A DNA stretch of 64,000 bases from Mesodorylaimus sp. YZB2_4 (GCA_030248295.1 JASANH010000193.1:1-64000), one strand, 5' to 3'; shown: positions 21,695 through 35,700, numbered from the stretch's first letter. Notes: generated by a model not told the origin, from the sequence alone. Numbers and translations: made by a program.

Positions 21695-22816
21695 TCACAA
21701 AGCATATAAATTTCTTCTCTCCACGTCGTCAATTCGTCCACTTGAGCTTCGATGTCGATTGAGCCACTTGTTTTGTCCAAGGAACAAAACAATGGCTTCT
21801 TTGATTTCGGGTATTCGTACAGCATAAATGAACGGATTGAGTAGGCCTTTAAAGATCATCAGAGCATTTACAGTGATTGTCAACGAGAACAAGAGCCACG
21901 GGAAAGAATGCAGTGACGTGTATGGGTAAATACATACTGAACAGGTAAGCACGAAGAAGATGACGGCAGGTAACCAACCGAGTAACGAAGTGGCTACGAT
22001 CAGTAATGCTGTCATTACGACACTGGTCTTCCTTTGCACGAAACTACAACGGCGATTTTGCTGATAAGAAGGGGTCGACCTGGACGAGGTCAATTCGATG
22101 CCTTCATTTCTCGTAAACACCAATTGGCCTTGTAGCTTTCTCAGTAGAAAAGCTATTTTGATGTAGACTAGACATAGAATGGCTAATGGAACGAAAATGG
22201 TGAAGAATACCAAAACTCGGAACCCTAATGTGCCCAAAAAATCAGAACTGCACTCGTTCACAGTCGGTGCGAATGTCTTATTAGCATAGACTGCGAAGAC
22301 GACAAAGTAGAACACGCAAGGACATATCCAAAGTAAGAATACGCTCACGTCCATCCAATGACCACTTCGATGCGCCCACGACTTATACTTAATGGGATAG
22401 GCTATGGCCGAGTAATGATTGCACGCCAAAGCTAATAAGTGCAAGATTGAGGTCAAGATACCTCCTAGCCGAAAAGCCTCGAGCGCGTACGAGGCGCAGT
22501 CTTGCCACCATGCTTTCGGCCAATCGATAGCAGTCGGGATATAGCTATGCGATATCAAGCCGCCCGCAATCACCAACGATGTCCAGATGTCAGCGCCGGC
22601 CAAACTATAGGTCAGCTTCAAGGTCGGATTGACTGGCTGACGAAGGAATCGGATAGTCAGCAAGACCAGAGTGTTCAGGAGAATGGCCAGGATGCAGCAG
22701 AAGATCATGACAGGTACGGCCACGGCGTAGACTGCTCTAGCGTCAGAGTCTGGAAAGTGAACTTTGGATGTCCTGTTCATTTTGTACCAGTAGTTGGCAG
22801 TATTGTTGTAGGCCAT
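21695..22816 (-). CDS. Class A (rhodopsin-like) G-protein-coupled receptor, orphan
   Basis: An intronless 373-residue minus-strand frame with seven hydrophobic segments and N-glycosylation sites near the N-terminus (YNNTAN, MNRTS). Class A landmarks are present: LLNTLVLL in TM1 (Asn 1.50), SLAGADIW in TM2 (Asp 2.50), cysteines for the TM3-ECL2 disulfide (WWQDCASY; NECSSDF), Trp in TM4, LLGWLPAV in TM6 (Pro 6.50) and LNPFIYAVR in TM7 (NPxxY). The DRY motif at the end of TM3 is replaced by NHY (ACNHYSAIAYPIKY). The third intracellular loop is moderate, with a basic RRCSFVQRKTS segment before TM6. The ligand cannot be assigned; the pattern resembles invertebrate orphan amine- or peptide-like receptors. 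It acts at the plasma membrane through heterotrimeric G proteins. Confidence 0.85.
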   Translation of the reverse strand: MAYNNTANYWYKMNRTSKVHFPDSDARAVYAVAVPVMIFCCILAILLNTLVLLTIRFLRQPVNPTLKLTYSLAGADIWTSLVIAGGLISHSYIPTAIDWPKAWWQDCASYALEAFRLGGILTSILHLLALACNHYSAIAYPIKYKSWAHRSGHWMDVSVFLLWICPCVFYFVVFAVYANKTFAPTVNECSSDFLGTLGFRVLVFFTIFVPLAILCLVYIKIAFLLRKLQGQLVFTRNEGIELTSSRSTPSYQQNRRCSFVQRKTSVVMTALLIVATSLLGWLPAVIFFVLTCSVCIYPYTSLHSFPWLLFSLTITVNALMIFKGLLNPFIYAVRIPEIKEAIVLFLGQNKWLNRHRSSSGRIDDVERRNLYAL

Positions 22817-25800
22817 GTTAGAACGCTAGAACAATCAGTGATATGGGTCACTCTCGGACGTGCATTAGTAGTTGTCGGATTGACGCAATGTGCAGTGATG
22901 CAGGCCGGCAAAAAGGACGTGCTTACTAGCGAGTCCATTGCACCCTGATGACACCAGAATCCATTCAAGTTAACAGGTGCCTGTTGACGATATCAGCATT
23001 CCAATGAGGGCCTATCGATCAACAATAACTACTGGCTGACATCAAAGATTTCAGGCCTAAAAACAAAATCGATGAAAGACTAAAAAGAGGCCGGATTCGG
23101 CCTCAGCACCATCACAAGCTAAGTGCGCACTCTCAGGGAAAAATAACGAAATCTCTCAAGAAATTCTGCCTTTACGGCAAAAAAACGGAACCTCTCCCAT
23201 TTCAGTAACTAGTTGGAAAGGCTGCGTTTGGCAAAAAAGACAAATGAAAATGTTTCAAACACGAATTAATCCCACTCGTCTCGACTCGGACACTAACGGC
23301 TTCCTTAAGCACTATCGTCTACCCTGCATGTGGTCACGTACCCGCTCGGAGTGAATTACACCTATGTCACCCATCAGGCAATGGAGCAAAAAAAACGAGC
23401 GGCTAAAGCGAAACGGCGAGCTTTTCGTCATTCCTTTTTTCAACTTCATCAAATGGCACAAATCGATAAATAAACGATTCTTGAAACCGAATAAAGCCAA
23501 CAGAATCGCTAGCTAGCTCGACCTCAAAGTCGTCTGCCGTGTCATTGTGTCTCGAGCACGGCGTAATTCCGAAGAGGATCCGTCTCTCTTCAGGTCTAGC
23601 CATCGACGATGTCTAGCCTCAGCAAGGAAATGAAAACAGATAGTTTTTCTCAGGAAGGTGCAAATTCTTCTTTTCCAGTTACGGCAAAAAAAGATGATAG
23701 TGATCATAGTGGCTGTTCGGGATCACAGACTAGCAGTAAGTTTTTTTCTAGATTTGTAATTACTAGCTAGCATTACACTGCTCCCAGCTTGAAGCCCAAG
23801 TCCAGGGAGGGGATGCGAATGTATCATTCGTTCAAAACATACTCGCATTGAAAGAAAATGTAACATTCTCATTTGTCTTATTAGCCAGTGTACGAGTTTT
23901 TAATGAGCTTAAAGGACAAAAAGGGAACCAAAAGAACAATGGTGCTGTTTCATTTTGAACAAGAAGGTTCGATAAAAGGCGACCACGAAGAAAGCCAGGA
24001 TGGTTCCAAAGGAACATGTTTTTGAAAATTACTGTTTAGGAGTGTACATGTCGTATAGACCTAGTCTCTTATCAGTTAACGAATTGATTTTCCATAACAG
24101 CTAGGGCGGTAATAAATTTATTATAATTCTTGTGATATCTAGCGGAGCTGGCATTTCAAACCTGGGGAGGGAGGGGGCGTACCCTTGTGACTGTGTCGCA
24201 GAGGTCTTTCTGTGCTGAGCGACCAGCAGGGCATTGGAGCGGATCGATAATGACTTTTTGGTCTTTGCACACCGGCCTAGTAATGCTGCGATGATAGACT
24301 GGTACCTAGCACGACGGAGCACCACTGTGACATAACAATAAAAATGTCTGCCTGCAACTGCTGTAGATGGGATTCACAATTCCGTGCGCTAATGGTGAAA
24401 AACTTTGCAGTAGAAGTTTATAGCGTGAAGCAGACTCCTGTTTAGCAGCTACGGAGAAAAGCAATAAATACACCAGAGAACCCACAATCAAGCGCAACAC
24501 ACTCAGCGCAGCACACAGCAGTGTCCTGCATGCAAGCCAGCAGGGCCCAGCATCGCACTCATTCAAGTACCGACATAAATAATGATGGTCCGCAGCAGCA
24601 ATTTCCCAGAGTACCATCGAATGCAGCTCGATGTTCACCGATCATATTTACTTTATTGCAATGAAGGCCTCTGGCGATGCGGATGCTCCCGAAAGTCTAG
24701 ACATCTCAGACAAACCTTTAAAAAACCCTTTCCATCTAAAAAGGCGGTGAAGACGGTGCAAATTTCTATTCTAGACCCTAGAACAAGTGTTTATTACAAA
24801 TGTATTTCTGTAGGCTGGTACGAAAAGCCTCTATTCAATAAAGGCCCGTAGGTGGAGCACTGATTCTTTCTGGCCACTGGCCGTAATTATGCATTGTTGG
24901 CTGAGCTCAGGAAACGAAAAAACCAATGCCAGCATCATCAGTCGCTTAGGAACTGGGGAATAGTGTGACTGCCAAGAGTAATGGGGGAAAGCGGTAGGGT
25001 CCATACAAGACTGAACCATGCCTTGATTAGGTCGTAAGTAATGCAGAATACCGAGCAATATAATAAGCGGTCATACATGCATGCTTGGACTTGGTACGAG
25101 TGCAACAGGTCTGTCTGTCTGCTTATCACCCACCATGTCTGATCGTGAGTCCTACAGTCCACGACCCGTGTCCTGGCTCCTTGCAGCCAATTGCCCTAGT
25201 GCCACCCCCAGTCCCGTCGCGCGCGCAACGCCTTCGCTAGCCATCCTGTTATTACTCGATGGCCATTAGACCTAATGGCGCCGAGTTGCAGGTTCATTTA
25301 GCAAACGGTATGCCTTCGATCGTAATCGTATTTTCTAATGAAGGCGCTATTTGGCAATAAGCAAATGTGAGAGTGGCCTCAAGGTTTGCCAACTTCATTC
25401 CCATAAAATCATCAATTTTAACGCGCTACCTCGGCGCAATTAGTATTCTCGTGTTCACTCTAGCAAAGCGCACTTACATGCTTGCGCGACTCGTCCCGGT
25501 TTGATGTTATCGTCTAACCTCTTCTCCACTTCGATTGACTCTCCTGGACTACGAGGACAAAACGGAAACGAAGAAGTGGAGGAAATTCAAGGCCCCCTTT
25601 GCCAATATCCGTGATGCTGAGGCAAAAGAAAAATGAACGATGACGCGTGTGGATGAGCGGACGGCCTCCTGAGGAAAATCATTATTTCGACCACTCCGTA
25701 AGTAAGCGCGCCAAGGCACTCACTCTCCCCATTCCCTGCTCAGACCACGGTACTCTCCTATCTTAGCATCGGTTGACATTGCACAGTGAGAATCATCAAA

Positions 25801-25822
25801 AACTCAATCATCGATTTTCAAA
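22817..25822. other. Intergenic, no confident gene
   Basis: About 3 kb without a clear gene. The best candidates are a 66-codon minus-strand frame (23,603-23,403), listed separately, and a plus-strand ATG frame from 23,610 ending at a good GTAAGT donor at about 23,732. The two ATGs face away from each other 6 bp apart. Neither has recognised homology. Confidence 0.3.
23403..23603 (-). CDS. Possible small protein, unrecognised
   Basis: A 66-residue frame beginning MARPEERRILFGITPCS and running through a mixed hydrophobic/acidic segment (DDFEVELASDSVGFIRFQ). The composition looks protein-like. There is no signal peptide, no domain and no neighbouring exon that extends it. It could be chance. 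Confidence 0.2.
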   Translation of the reverse strand: MARPEERRILFGITPCSRHNDTADDFEVELASDSVGFIRFQESFIYRFVPFDEVEKRNDEKLAVSL

Positions 25823-26368
25823 ATGCCATTGTTACCCAACATGACCTTGGTCCTTTTCCGGCCTTCATCCACCTCCAATCTCTCCTCTTCCAACCTATTC
25901 TTTATGCAAACGCAGAGCGGAGAGACTATTCCCTTCGAATTCGGGCTTCTCACACTGCCACCCTGCTTGGATATTCCTCCGCCCAAACCCATTGATCCAA
26001 CGTCCAACAACTCTTTCCACGACTCCTTGTATCACGGTGAGAGCATTCACGCCGTCGTCTACGTGGGAGTAGTGCTGGTCGTGTACGCGTGTATAATCAT
26101 GATGATGATCGCCACCAACATTCGAAGACAAAGACTGGAAGGCGAGGACGCCGATTACTACGAGGAGTTCTTACAAAAAAGGGATCACTTCAAATATGCC
26201 CAATTGGTGGCCGAGGCCAGAATGAGCGTGGAACCGCAGCTCCGCAGAGCAGCCTCCATTCACCCGAGCAACCCTCTCTTCAACGTCGACCAGTTCCAAC
26301 TCACCAACTCGCCACTGATGGGGGCCACAACTCCGATAGCTCCCTCTATTGTCATACAGTCAGTCTAA
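25823..26368 (+). CDS. One-pass type I-like membrane protein, KCNE/MPS-like layout
   Basis: An intronless 181-residue frame. The N-terminal about 75 residues carry several N-glycosylation sequons (NMT, NLS, NNS) and a Pro-rich stretch. One transmembrane helix follows (residues about 75-100, AVVYVGVVLVVYACIIMMMI), then a basic NIRRQR stop-transfer, an acidic DADYYEEFLQKRDHF segment and a polar tail. Short length, glycosylated outside, one helix and a charged juxtamembrane segment fit KCNE/MPS-type potassium channel accessory subunits, but the family's diagnostic residues are not clearly conserved, so this is a structural analogy. The upstream ATG at 25,786 is in another frame. Confidence 0.5.
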   Translation: MPLLPNMTLVLFRPSSTSNLSSSNLFFMQTQSGETIPFEFGLLTLPPCLDIPPPKPIDPTSNNSFHDSLYHGESIHAVVYVGVVLVVYACIIMMMIATNIRRQRLEGEDADYYEEFLQKRDHFKYAQLVAEARMSVEPQLRRAASIHPSNPLFNVDQFQLTNSPLMGATTPIAPSIVIQSV

Positions 26369-26731
26369 GCACTGACCTCATAAAAAGTGTACTCTGATAT
26401 TCAAATTCCCATAACTTTGTTGTTTGTACGCGCGTATGCAGCGGCTTCTAGTTAAAAAGTAGTGCTTTTCTTTTGTCTGTCCTCTGCATCATTCCTAAAT
26501 TTGCCATTATTCTAAAAACTTAATTTATTGCTCCAATAAAACAGACACCATGCTCTCACGATTCACCTCAAACAGGCTACCCTAGACAGACACTACAGTA
26601 AAGTACAGTCCAATAAAAGTCAAAAGAAGATTCCGCATCCAGCATCCCACTTGACACGATAAGAATACTCGTAAAAGTTTGCAAAAATGTACAAAACTAA
26701 AATTCGAATCTATTTTTCATCAACTGCTCTT

Positions 26732-29700
26732 TCATAAAGTCGAATTGTGATCGTTTTCGATTGGTTTCGGAGGCAATGGCTAAAAGCAAAAACCAACTAT
26801 ACATACTTTCCTTCGTTAGGCGCTGTGTACATACGCACCTAATAAGTAGGTACCTACTATAACTGTGCACACGCCTTTGCCATACCCCTATCCAGATGTA
26901 AAGCAAACAGTCTCAACTTCAAGCGCAAACATACTCGACCAACCGAGTCGCACCTTACGATTACACACTTGCAGAAGTACACTCACTTTAGGGCGTCTAG
27001 GAATGACGAATGGCTGTTGTGTAACGCGGCCACCATGAGGCGAATGTCCACTTTCGGGTGGCCCAGGTGAGGAAAGGCCTGCGGCACCAATCGGCACAGA
27101 TCCATTTTCGTCTTCCTCTCGAATATCCATAGTCAACTTTTGCATAACACTCGAAGTTTGGCGACTCATTGTCACTCCCGAAGCTGAAGGATGACGCATA
27201 AGAAATGGACCAACTGATGGACGCCGAGGGGGTAACTGTGGCGGAGGTTCTGGAGAGACATCACCATCTGAAAAATTGAACATGTTTTGAATAATGTGTC
27301 TCTTCAAAAAGATCTTTCCTGATCGATGTTTTTGTCTGTGTTTCTGCTTTCTTTATGCGCCTTGGCAAGAAGAAAAATAGATTGATTTGCACTCGGAGTG
27401 CCCTACTTAAAGACTAGGCGCAGCCGTAAAACGCATCCTGGAAAGTTTAGCGGCATACGATCATGTGGTCAAAAATGCTCAAGTAAAGCGGTCAGTCGTG
27501 GTGGCCATGTGTTCCGTTCACACATCCAAATTATCACTAGTCTCTTCCCAGGGTCAAAATTACCCTGCCAACACGCCACTGCTGTCATTTCTGACCACGT
27601 GGCCGTAACCTCCTACAACTTTCCATAATGGATCTGTGGTCACCCTATTATCTATGCTGTTTCGGCAATTATCCCATTACTAAATCAAATTTCAATTCTC
27701 AGTTTCTTTGTGAACGCGCCAATCAAACAGACAACCTAACCTAACCTTACTAAAACAGAACGAAATCTCACAATCAATGCTTACCTTGTAAAGAATCAAA
27801 TGACTGCGCATGGAATTTGAGTGGCGTAGGTACCCGATCATAGCTCTTCATCCCATCCTGACAATTATCTACTGGTGCGGGCGTCGTTTCGTGACTGTTC
27901 GTCAACAACGAATGAACACTTTCTGATCGCGTCTCGTTCCTCATACCAAGAGAAGGCGTGAGACTCGAAGGTGGTCTGGGAGGGCGTTGAGGCGTTACCT
28001 AATCACCAAACCACCACCAACATAAACCAATCAGAACTCTTAACACATCGTCAAAAAGCTTACGTGCTCAGTAAGAGTGAATACTCCATTCGCAAAAGCG
28101 GCACTTCCGACCGGTGTCGACGTACCAATGTTAGATGGAGATGGACTAGACGCTTCCAGTCCCAACAGCTCGACGCTAAGTGCAGATGTTGAACCAAGTG
28201 AACTGTTTGAGTTCCGTTCCCGAATGGTATCTCTAAAACACAGTATAGACACCGATCAATAACATCAAAACCAAAAAAAGTATGCCTTACCTGCCGAGCG
28301 TATCCGCCTGATGACTCGGTTTGCGTTTGAAGGTAGTACTCGCATGCGGAGTCCTCCGGGGTATTGTGCTCATTCCAGATCCAATACTCGATATGTTGTG
28401 CCTCAGAGCCCATGCGCTATGGACCCTACAACAAAGAAGCTCCAACATCTAGCACACCTAAACAGTATATGTGCAACTACTTACGTCGGCCAGTCCTTCG
28501 TTCCTGTGCGTTTAGTCAAATCGGTGAACGAACTAGAAGCATCGACAGACATATGCTTCGACAATGATTTCTGCTGCGTAAGATTAGACCTTGCAGGAAC
28601 CATGATCGCATTCGGTGGTAAAATACTCGGTTTCGAACCGTATTTCTCTTCCACCGACTTCTTGTACAAATAAAACGCATCCAGGACCATTTGATGGAAC
28701 TGAAGTTGTTCGTCTGGACAGTAGAGAGCATGAACATGAACGCCCTTCTCCAACAATGGGATTTGCATTGCGATCAGCTCTTTCAATTGGGAGATATGAG
28801 CCAAATCTTCGGCTCCGCATTGCGCTTGATATTCACTCGTGAAAAATGTCTGAAACAAAGCATAAGACTGTGAATCTATAAAGCAACCTAGAATTCCATC
28901 ATTACCGTTTCATAATTACTGATGCCGCCCATTACGTCAGGTCGCAGCATTCCTGAAGCTCAAAGCATAAGCATCTGAATTTCATAAGCATCTGAATAAG
29001 CAACCCTCACCTTGCAACCTGGCCTCTAACGGTTTCATTTCACGCCCATTCGACTGCTCAGCAGCATCGATCACACTCGTCAATCGCTTCGTCATATCCT
29101 GCATGGTCTCAATGGCCACTTCGAGAGGGCTAAGGATTCTCTGAAAAAAGCACTGTTTCAGTTTCCCAACACCTACAGTAATATTGCACCAGTCTTACCG
29201 TGTCTTGAGATAGGACTGGAAACCAACGCATAACTCCAGGGAATGAATCACTGACTACCAGCACAGTCCGCTCGAGCCACATTGTCGAAAACTCATTCTC
29301 TTGTATGGCACTTTTGCGTTCACCGCTCTTCGGTTTCGGTGGCGGACTCTTCCGCGTATTATAGAAGAATTTCCGAATTTCGTTATGCTTGTAATACCTG
29401 AATTAAAAAAGCCCCTATATCCCCATCCTCCCGAGCAACCATAACACTCACCACGAAATTCCCCCCACGTTACGACCTTTAAACCGTCGTCGTAACAGCT
29501 CATCGTCGCACAAAGGGGTGACGCTGTTAATTTGCAAGAATTGTTTCCCTCCTTGCAATTGCTCAGGACTCGGCGCAGTTAACACCACCAGCTCCTGAAA
29601 CAAATTAGTCCAGCCCAACCCCTCGCAAGCCCTATTATACAATCACGTACCTCAGCTTCAGGATATTGCGACCTCATCCTAGCCCTGAATTCCGGCAATC

Positions 29701-32700
29701 GCTCGCACGGCTGAGCTCGATAAACAAAAACTTGATTCTAAAACATGATCTTATCACAACATACAACAGCAAATTCAAAAACCAGCAACTTACTTGCAAA
29801 AAACTCGGGAAACCACCGCCATAAAATCCCACTCGAAAATATTCGCAAAAGACTCGAATATGCTCTGGAGCGGATGAAGCAGCCGCCGTGATGTTCCGAT
29901 ACAGCTTGGACATTTTCTCCTACAAAAATCTCACTTCTATTACATGCCCGATTGCAACACCCAATGGTGCCACACTCACCATTAAACCACCGAGCTTTAC
30001 ATAATCGAATGTATTCTCCTCGTAATCCCTTTGCAGTTCTTGGCAAATCTGAATCGCTCGCTCCCACAACCGACCTTTATCGAGTAGAGCCAAAATTTCG
30101 TAATAAAGTTTCTCTTTCAATGTTCGTTCAGTCGTACACGCTCCATACGACCGGGGCAACAGGCTTTCTCGAACCGGGTCGTCACTCCACTAAAAGCACA
30201 GAACTACATCGCCAAACCATGTCTGGGCACGGCGGGACGTAAAATCAACTAAAAACAGCTACAGTAGAAACACAGTTTCTTTGACAATCAGGTTAAAAAC
30301 AGGTAGTTTGCTACACGCACTGTCTGGATGCTTAGCTGGGGTTGCTGGGGCATACATGCGCCGAACTAACTAGTCTCTCTAATCGACAGGAAGCACTTAC
30401 CCTTAGCTTGTCCGCGTGCAATTTTAACGTGAACGCAGCCTCGGCGTAGTTGTCGCAATCGATATGCAATTCGTACAACTTATGAACGTACTGAATGTAA
30501 AGCGCCGTGTGGTCGATCGAACCGTAGAATTCCTGTAACGAACGCACTCCAACTATTTATCCACCAAGCCAGAATCAGTCCTTTCCTCACCAGTAACTTG
30601 CGGGTACACGACATACGATTGTCCAAACAGTTGTGCCGCTGACGCACTTCTCGAAACTCCAGTAGCTTCGTCATAAGTTGTTTCACAGTCGCCGTCAAAC
30701 GCTTGCCCATTTTGGTAAGTTCGGATGCGTGCGTTGATTGTCTAGCTTCCATTCTAAACGCAGACACAATTAGGCACTTGCAAGAAAGGGGCTCTCACTT
30801 ACATTCTCTCAAACGATTCTACATAAGTACAGTCCCCGCGTCCTTGTTCCACCAAAGCGTCCAATTGACTTATCAACTCTCGCTCGAACTAAAAAAACCC
30901 TAACGTAAACATAGCATCACTAAATCTACAAAGTAAATAAATTTGGCACTTACGCGACTAAAAACCGTCTCCGAATCTTTATCTCCAGAGCTTCCATTGG
31001 AATCATGCGAGGCGTTCATTTGATACAGTCCAACGATCATCATGTCGAAGAAAAGCGGAATGGTCTTTTCACGAACGCGCTGCTGCGATAGAAGCGTTAC
31101 TTCCAAGAATGGCCCAACCATGGACGGAATAAACGGACGCTTTTCCGAAACTGAAACAACAAACTGTATTCATCAACGTAACATGCCAAACACGTCAGCA
31201 ACTTACAATTCATGCTGCACCACAACGAGGCCAATTCATTGGCACAAATTTCTCGCATATCTCCGTATCTGTAATACATCAGACCATGACAAATAGTCCA
31301 AAAACCCATTCATTTTTCATACCTGCACAAAATCTCGTTCCTTTTCTCCGGGGGAAACTGTTCCAACTGCAAGTTCTTCTGCGTAATAAACGCGACCAAT
31401 GTTCGAAAGCATATGGTCCACACCTGAAGCCCAAGACTATCACATTTCAAGCCTCATAGAGTATAAACACGCACTCCTATCTTACCTCCGATTCGAAAAC
31501 GAGCAAGAAATGTTTCTTCATCGTGCAAGTAATAAAGCGAAGAATCTTCAGCATGACACTTAAAGACACGAAACCTTAGAATAACACCCGCTTCTGCTTC
31601 CAATCAGTTACCTGTTCCTCTTGCAAATCATTTGAAACCAATCCGAGGAGAATATTGTCTTCTCAATCATATCATTGAAAAGCATCAATAATTCGTTCAA
31701 AAAATCCATGAGATCCGTCCTCGTCGCAAAGCTATTGATATAATCATCGTATAGACCAGCATTCAACTCGCCCAGAATTGCCAGCAATAGTGCAACAAAA
31801 TTTGGCAATTTTGATCCCAAAGGCGCAGACACATCGCCCTAAAATCAATGAATCTACAGAATTAACGAGAATTCCATTTTCCAAGGAAAAATTACCCGCG
31901 CAGAATGGAATTCGATTAGGCGAATAATTGCTTGTACAACTGGCCGCAGAGCGTAGGTGACAATGTCCAATAAATCGTTTTGTTGAGGATGACAAGTCTG
32001 AAAAGGTTCCAGAATAAATCTCAGTGCTAGACTTCTCCGAACGAGCCCCTCATCCTGAACGTGGGCCATTTACAATCAAACCCCATAGACTCACCGGTTC
32101 TGATCCATACAATACCACAATCAGGTCCGATAAAATATGAGCGCAAACTTCCAATTCGTTGTCATTCTCGATATGGCCACGAACAATACGAAGGAAAACG
32201 GGTTGCAGAATCCGACGACATTCTAAAACTTGAAACTTAACAATAGCACGCATTCACTTCCACTCCAATCTTACCACATCGCTTATACAATTCCGATTTG
32301 ATCAAATTTTGAATGCACCAAAGCTTCTCTTTTTGCAGTCTATCGTCGGGCACACTCCGTAAGGTTGTGAAAATAAATGAGCTAAAACACAAAACTCATA
32401 AATCTCACTAAAAAAGCAACTAGAAAAAAAACCACTTACGCCAAATCCTTTCCATCGTACGCATGTGCTATGTCGCTGACGCAGAAAGGCAAATATCTTA
32501 AACCGGCTCCTTGACAAACAATCGAGTGATCCGTTTTCAGACGCATCAGATCAGACACTGCTTTCAATAAGTCTCTCATCAACGGAACGAAATCCTCTAC
32601 CGATCCTTTCAACCTGAAAAATTCACACCTGAACCACCATCTACTTGATATAAAACGGACTTACTGTACACGCAACTGCCTCGATCTGATGATGAATTTC

Positions 32701-35700
32701 ATCAAATACTCCATAGATTTCAAGGCACCTAGCAGACGATCATAGCGATCTTCAACATTCTCCAAATAATATTTAAAAGAAGTGATCAGCTTCCTAAAAA
32801 ATAAGATCCATAGCCAACAAAGGACGGACAGCAGGTTCCTACAACACTCCTTCCATGATCTTGTGGGCATCATACAGGCCAGACCCATTTCAGTACTCAC
32901 TGATATGCCAAAGCAGCACAAAAGTGTAATCTCAAATATTCGTCCAATATCGGCTTGAAACTGCTGTAACGATGTTCATTCACCAATCCAATAACGTACA
33001 CCTAAAATAGCTATATTACTAAAACAACAATCTAAAGATCGATAGAAACGCACTTACCAAGCAATCAAAAACTTGTTGGTCATAATCACTTGATTCCGTC
33101 AAAATAACAAAAAGCGTATCCAAAACGTTATGTAAGAACTTGACCACCTCCTCGCCCGTTCGATCTACTTCCGAATTCATAAGCAATTCCAAATTCTCCT
33201 TCAAATTATCTCGTTTCGACTGCCAATTGAGCAATCCCAACAAATGCACTAAATCAAAACTATATTCTCCCTGAACTAAACCCCCCCACATTCTCCCTCG
33301 CTTACCATTCTGAGTCAAACTAGTCGAACACACGACCGTCCGTATTTGAAAACTGTCTTTTTGCGACCAGGTCAAACCGGCAGCACTCGGACCATGTTTC
33401 GACGCAGCACCGGCCGTATGCATCCAATGATCAAGTTCGGAACGTGTGGATGGCAGAGTGTGATAGACAACATCACTCTGCTCCTCGTATTTCTTGTCCA
33501 ATTTATACACCACCAAATCGTACACATCATTTCCAATAATCGTTTCATTGCTTTGCATCAAACGTACAAAGGCCAAAGCGAAAGGACGTTCAGCTTTTTC
33601 TTTAGCTATAAAACCAAAAAGCAAATGTGTGGTAACTGAGAGGGCTGGGTAAATTGCACTTTCTTAGGAGAGACACGCTTTTCCGTCCCAAGAGTAGGGG
33701 TAGAACGCACAGAACACGTTTTCTAAGACCCCAAGGACTGGGTTAATGACTCCAAAGGGATCCTCAAAATTTCTTATGGTTGATCAAACCGAGGAGGAAT
33801 GTCCCACCTGATCCCCTTCTTAGTCAAGGTTTATGCAATCGAGCAACAAAAAATTCACACTTACTCGACGATCTATGCTTGAATATAAATTTAACATGGC
33901 TAGTATTATACTTCTCCATTGGTATAGCCATCTGAAAACAAAAGATGCTCCAATCTATTTGTTTACACAACCCTACTCCGTACCTTCAATATTTCTCCCC
34001 ACTTTGGCTTATGCTCGTGATATTTCACCGTACTCGTATAATAAGGTACGCATTTCGGTTTCAGTCCAACGAAAATAACCGCCTAAAGCGTCAAAATACA
34101 AAACCCTTCTGGCAGTCTTCCAAAAAAAGACAAACTTACGTCTTGAAAGACACCACCCTTCTCGTCAACCATGCACACCTTTACTTCAATATTCTTCTCG
34201 GAACGACAGCAATGACTGAAATCGCCTCCGATCAAGGTGATATATAAATCATTCCTCACATCTCCTGCAATAAGCCCAAAAATCGCCCGCCTAATGACCA
34301 AACAACACTCCAGACCTTACCGCTGGATATGACTTCGGGGAAGCCCATCTTTCGAACAACTGCCGGCGGTGAAGTGAATACGTGAGCGTAAGTTGCTTTT
34401 GCCTAAAAACCATCCGTAAAACAAAGTTTCTTCCTTTTTATGGGCCGAAGCCCGCTTTGCCTACAGCCAGCCATCAGTCAAATCTTCCAAGCAAGGCTGT
34501 GCGGGGAGCAGCGCCGCTCTGCGTGTCTCCACTGCAGCACCTCCACGCGAGGACATCCTGGACTGGACTTCCGAGGACGATGGCGGACGGGCTTTTAACC
34601 CTGTCGGTATTCGACAGCCGAGAATGTTTCCTCGTTTGGCTTCCCACCTCGACTGTACTGGCGTGCAAGGTCTGCGAGCGTTTATGGATCGCAAACCGAC
34701 CTCCATCACTAGGGATCGAACGCGAGACGAATCCAGCCACTCGCTCCCAGGCAATACGGAGAGACGAATGCCAAACCGCCTGCACCACCGCGGTCGCGGA
34801 AAAGACAAAGTCATTTGAACTCGGCACGTACCTCATCCTGATTACCAATCATAACTTGCAATCCAACCCAGATTCCTTCATCTTTTGTTGCCACATGATT
34901 ATTGCTCAAATTTGCATTGCTACCCATAATTTCCAACGGCGCGAATGGTCGACTCGAAGTATTTGGACTGGAGCCCATTGGTAGGTTTGTAGGATATCTC
35001 GTTTCAATGACCCGTTTTAACATTTGATCCATACCATCATCGAAACACCTACAAAGTCGAAACTCACAGACAAAAAAGGCAGAGGAAAGGCTTCGATTAA
35101 GTTACTGAATAAAAGGGAAAAACCATTGCCGTTCTTGATCATTATCATGTCCTTGTTGCCCGCTCGTATAAGACACTGCTGCCGATTGCAAAGCGTCACG
35201 TAATTCCATAGCACCAATCGCATACAGCTGACGAACTTGCGTTTTTCGACAAGTCATACCAATTGAACCACTGCCACTACCACCACTAGAACCAGTCTCG
35301 TAATGACCCGATGCGTGATCTTTGCTATTCTCAACTGAACCCGTTCGAACAATTCGACACACCAAATACAAACGTTCTCGCGTCAAGTCCTTGCTACCAA
35401 GATCCTAAAAATGCAATTCTCCTCGTCCACATACTGCAGAAACATCCAGAGGCTACGGCCAGGGAACAAAGTCAACATGTGCTATCTCCCAGCCCCCGTT
35501 ACGGGTACACCCACTTACTGTGAACAGTATCTTTTGGCCGTGCCCACCAGATCCAATGCTGGCTCGTCGCGCACCGTCATCGGCCGAGTCAGCAAACTGG
35601 GGCCACACCATCGTGAAGAATTCCCTGAAAGAAAAACGTCTGAAAATTAACGTCGTCTACGCGAATAAACCCGGGCTTGCTGCTGAAGGAGTAATTCGTG

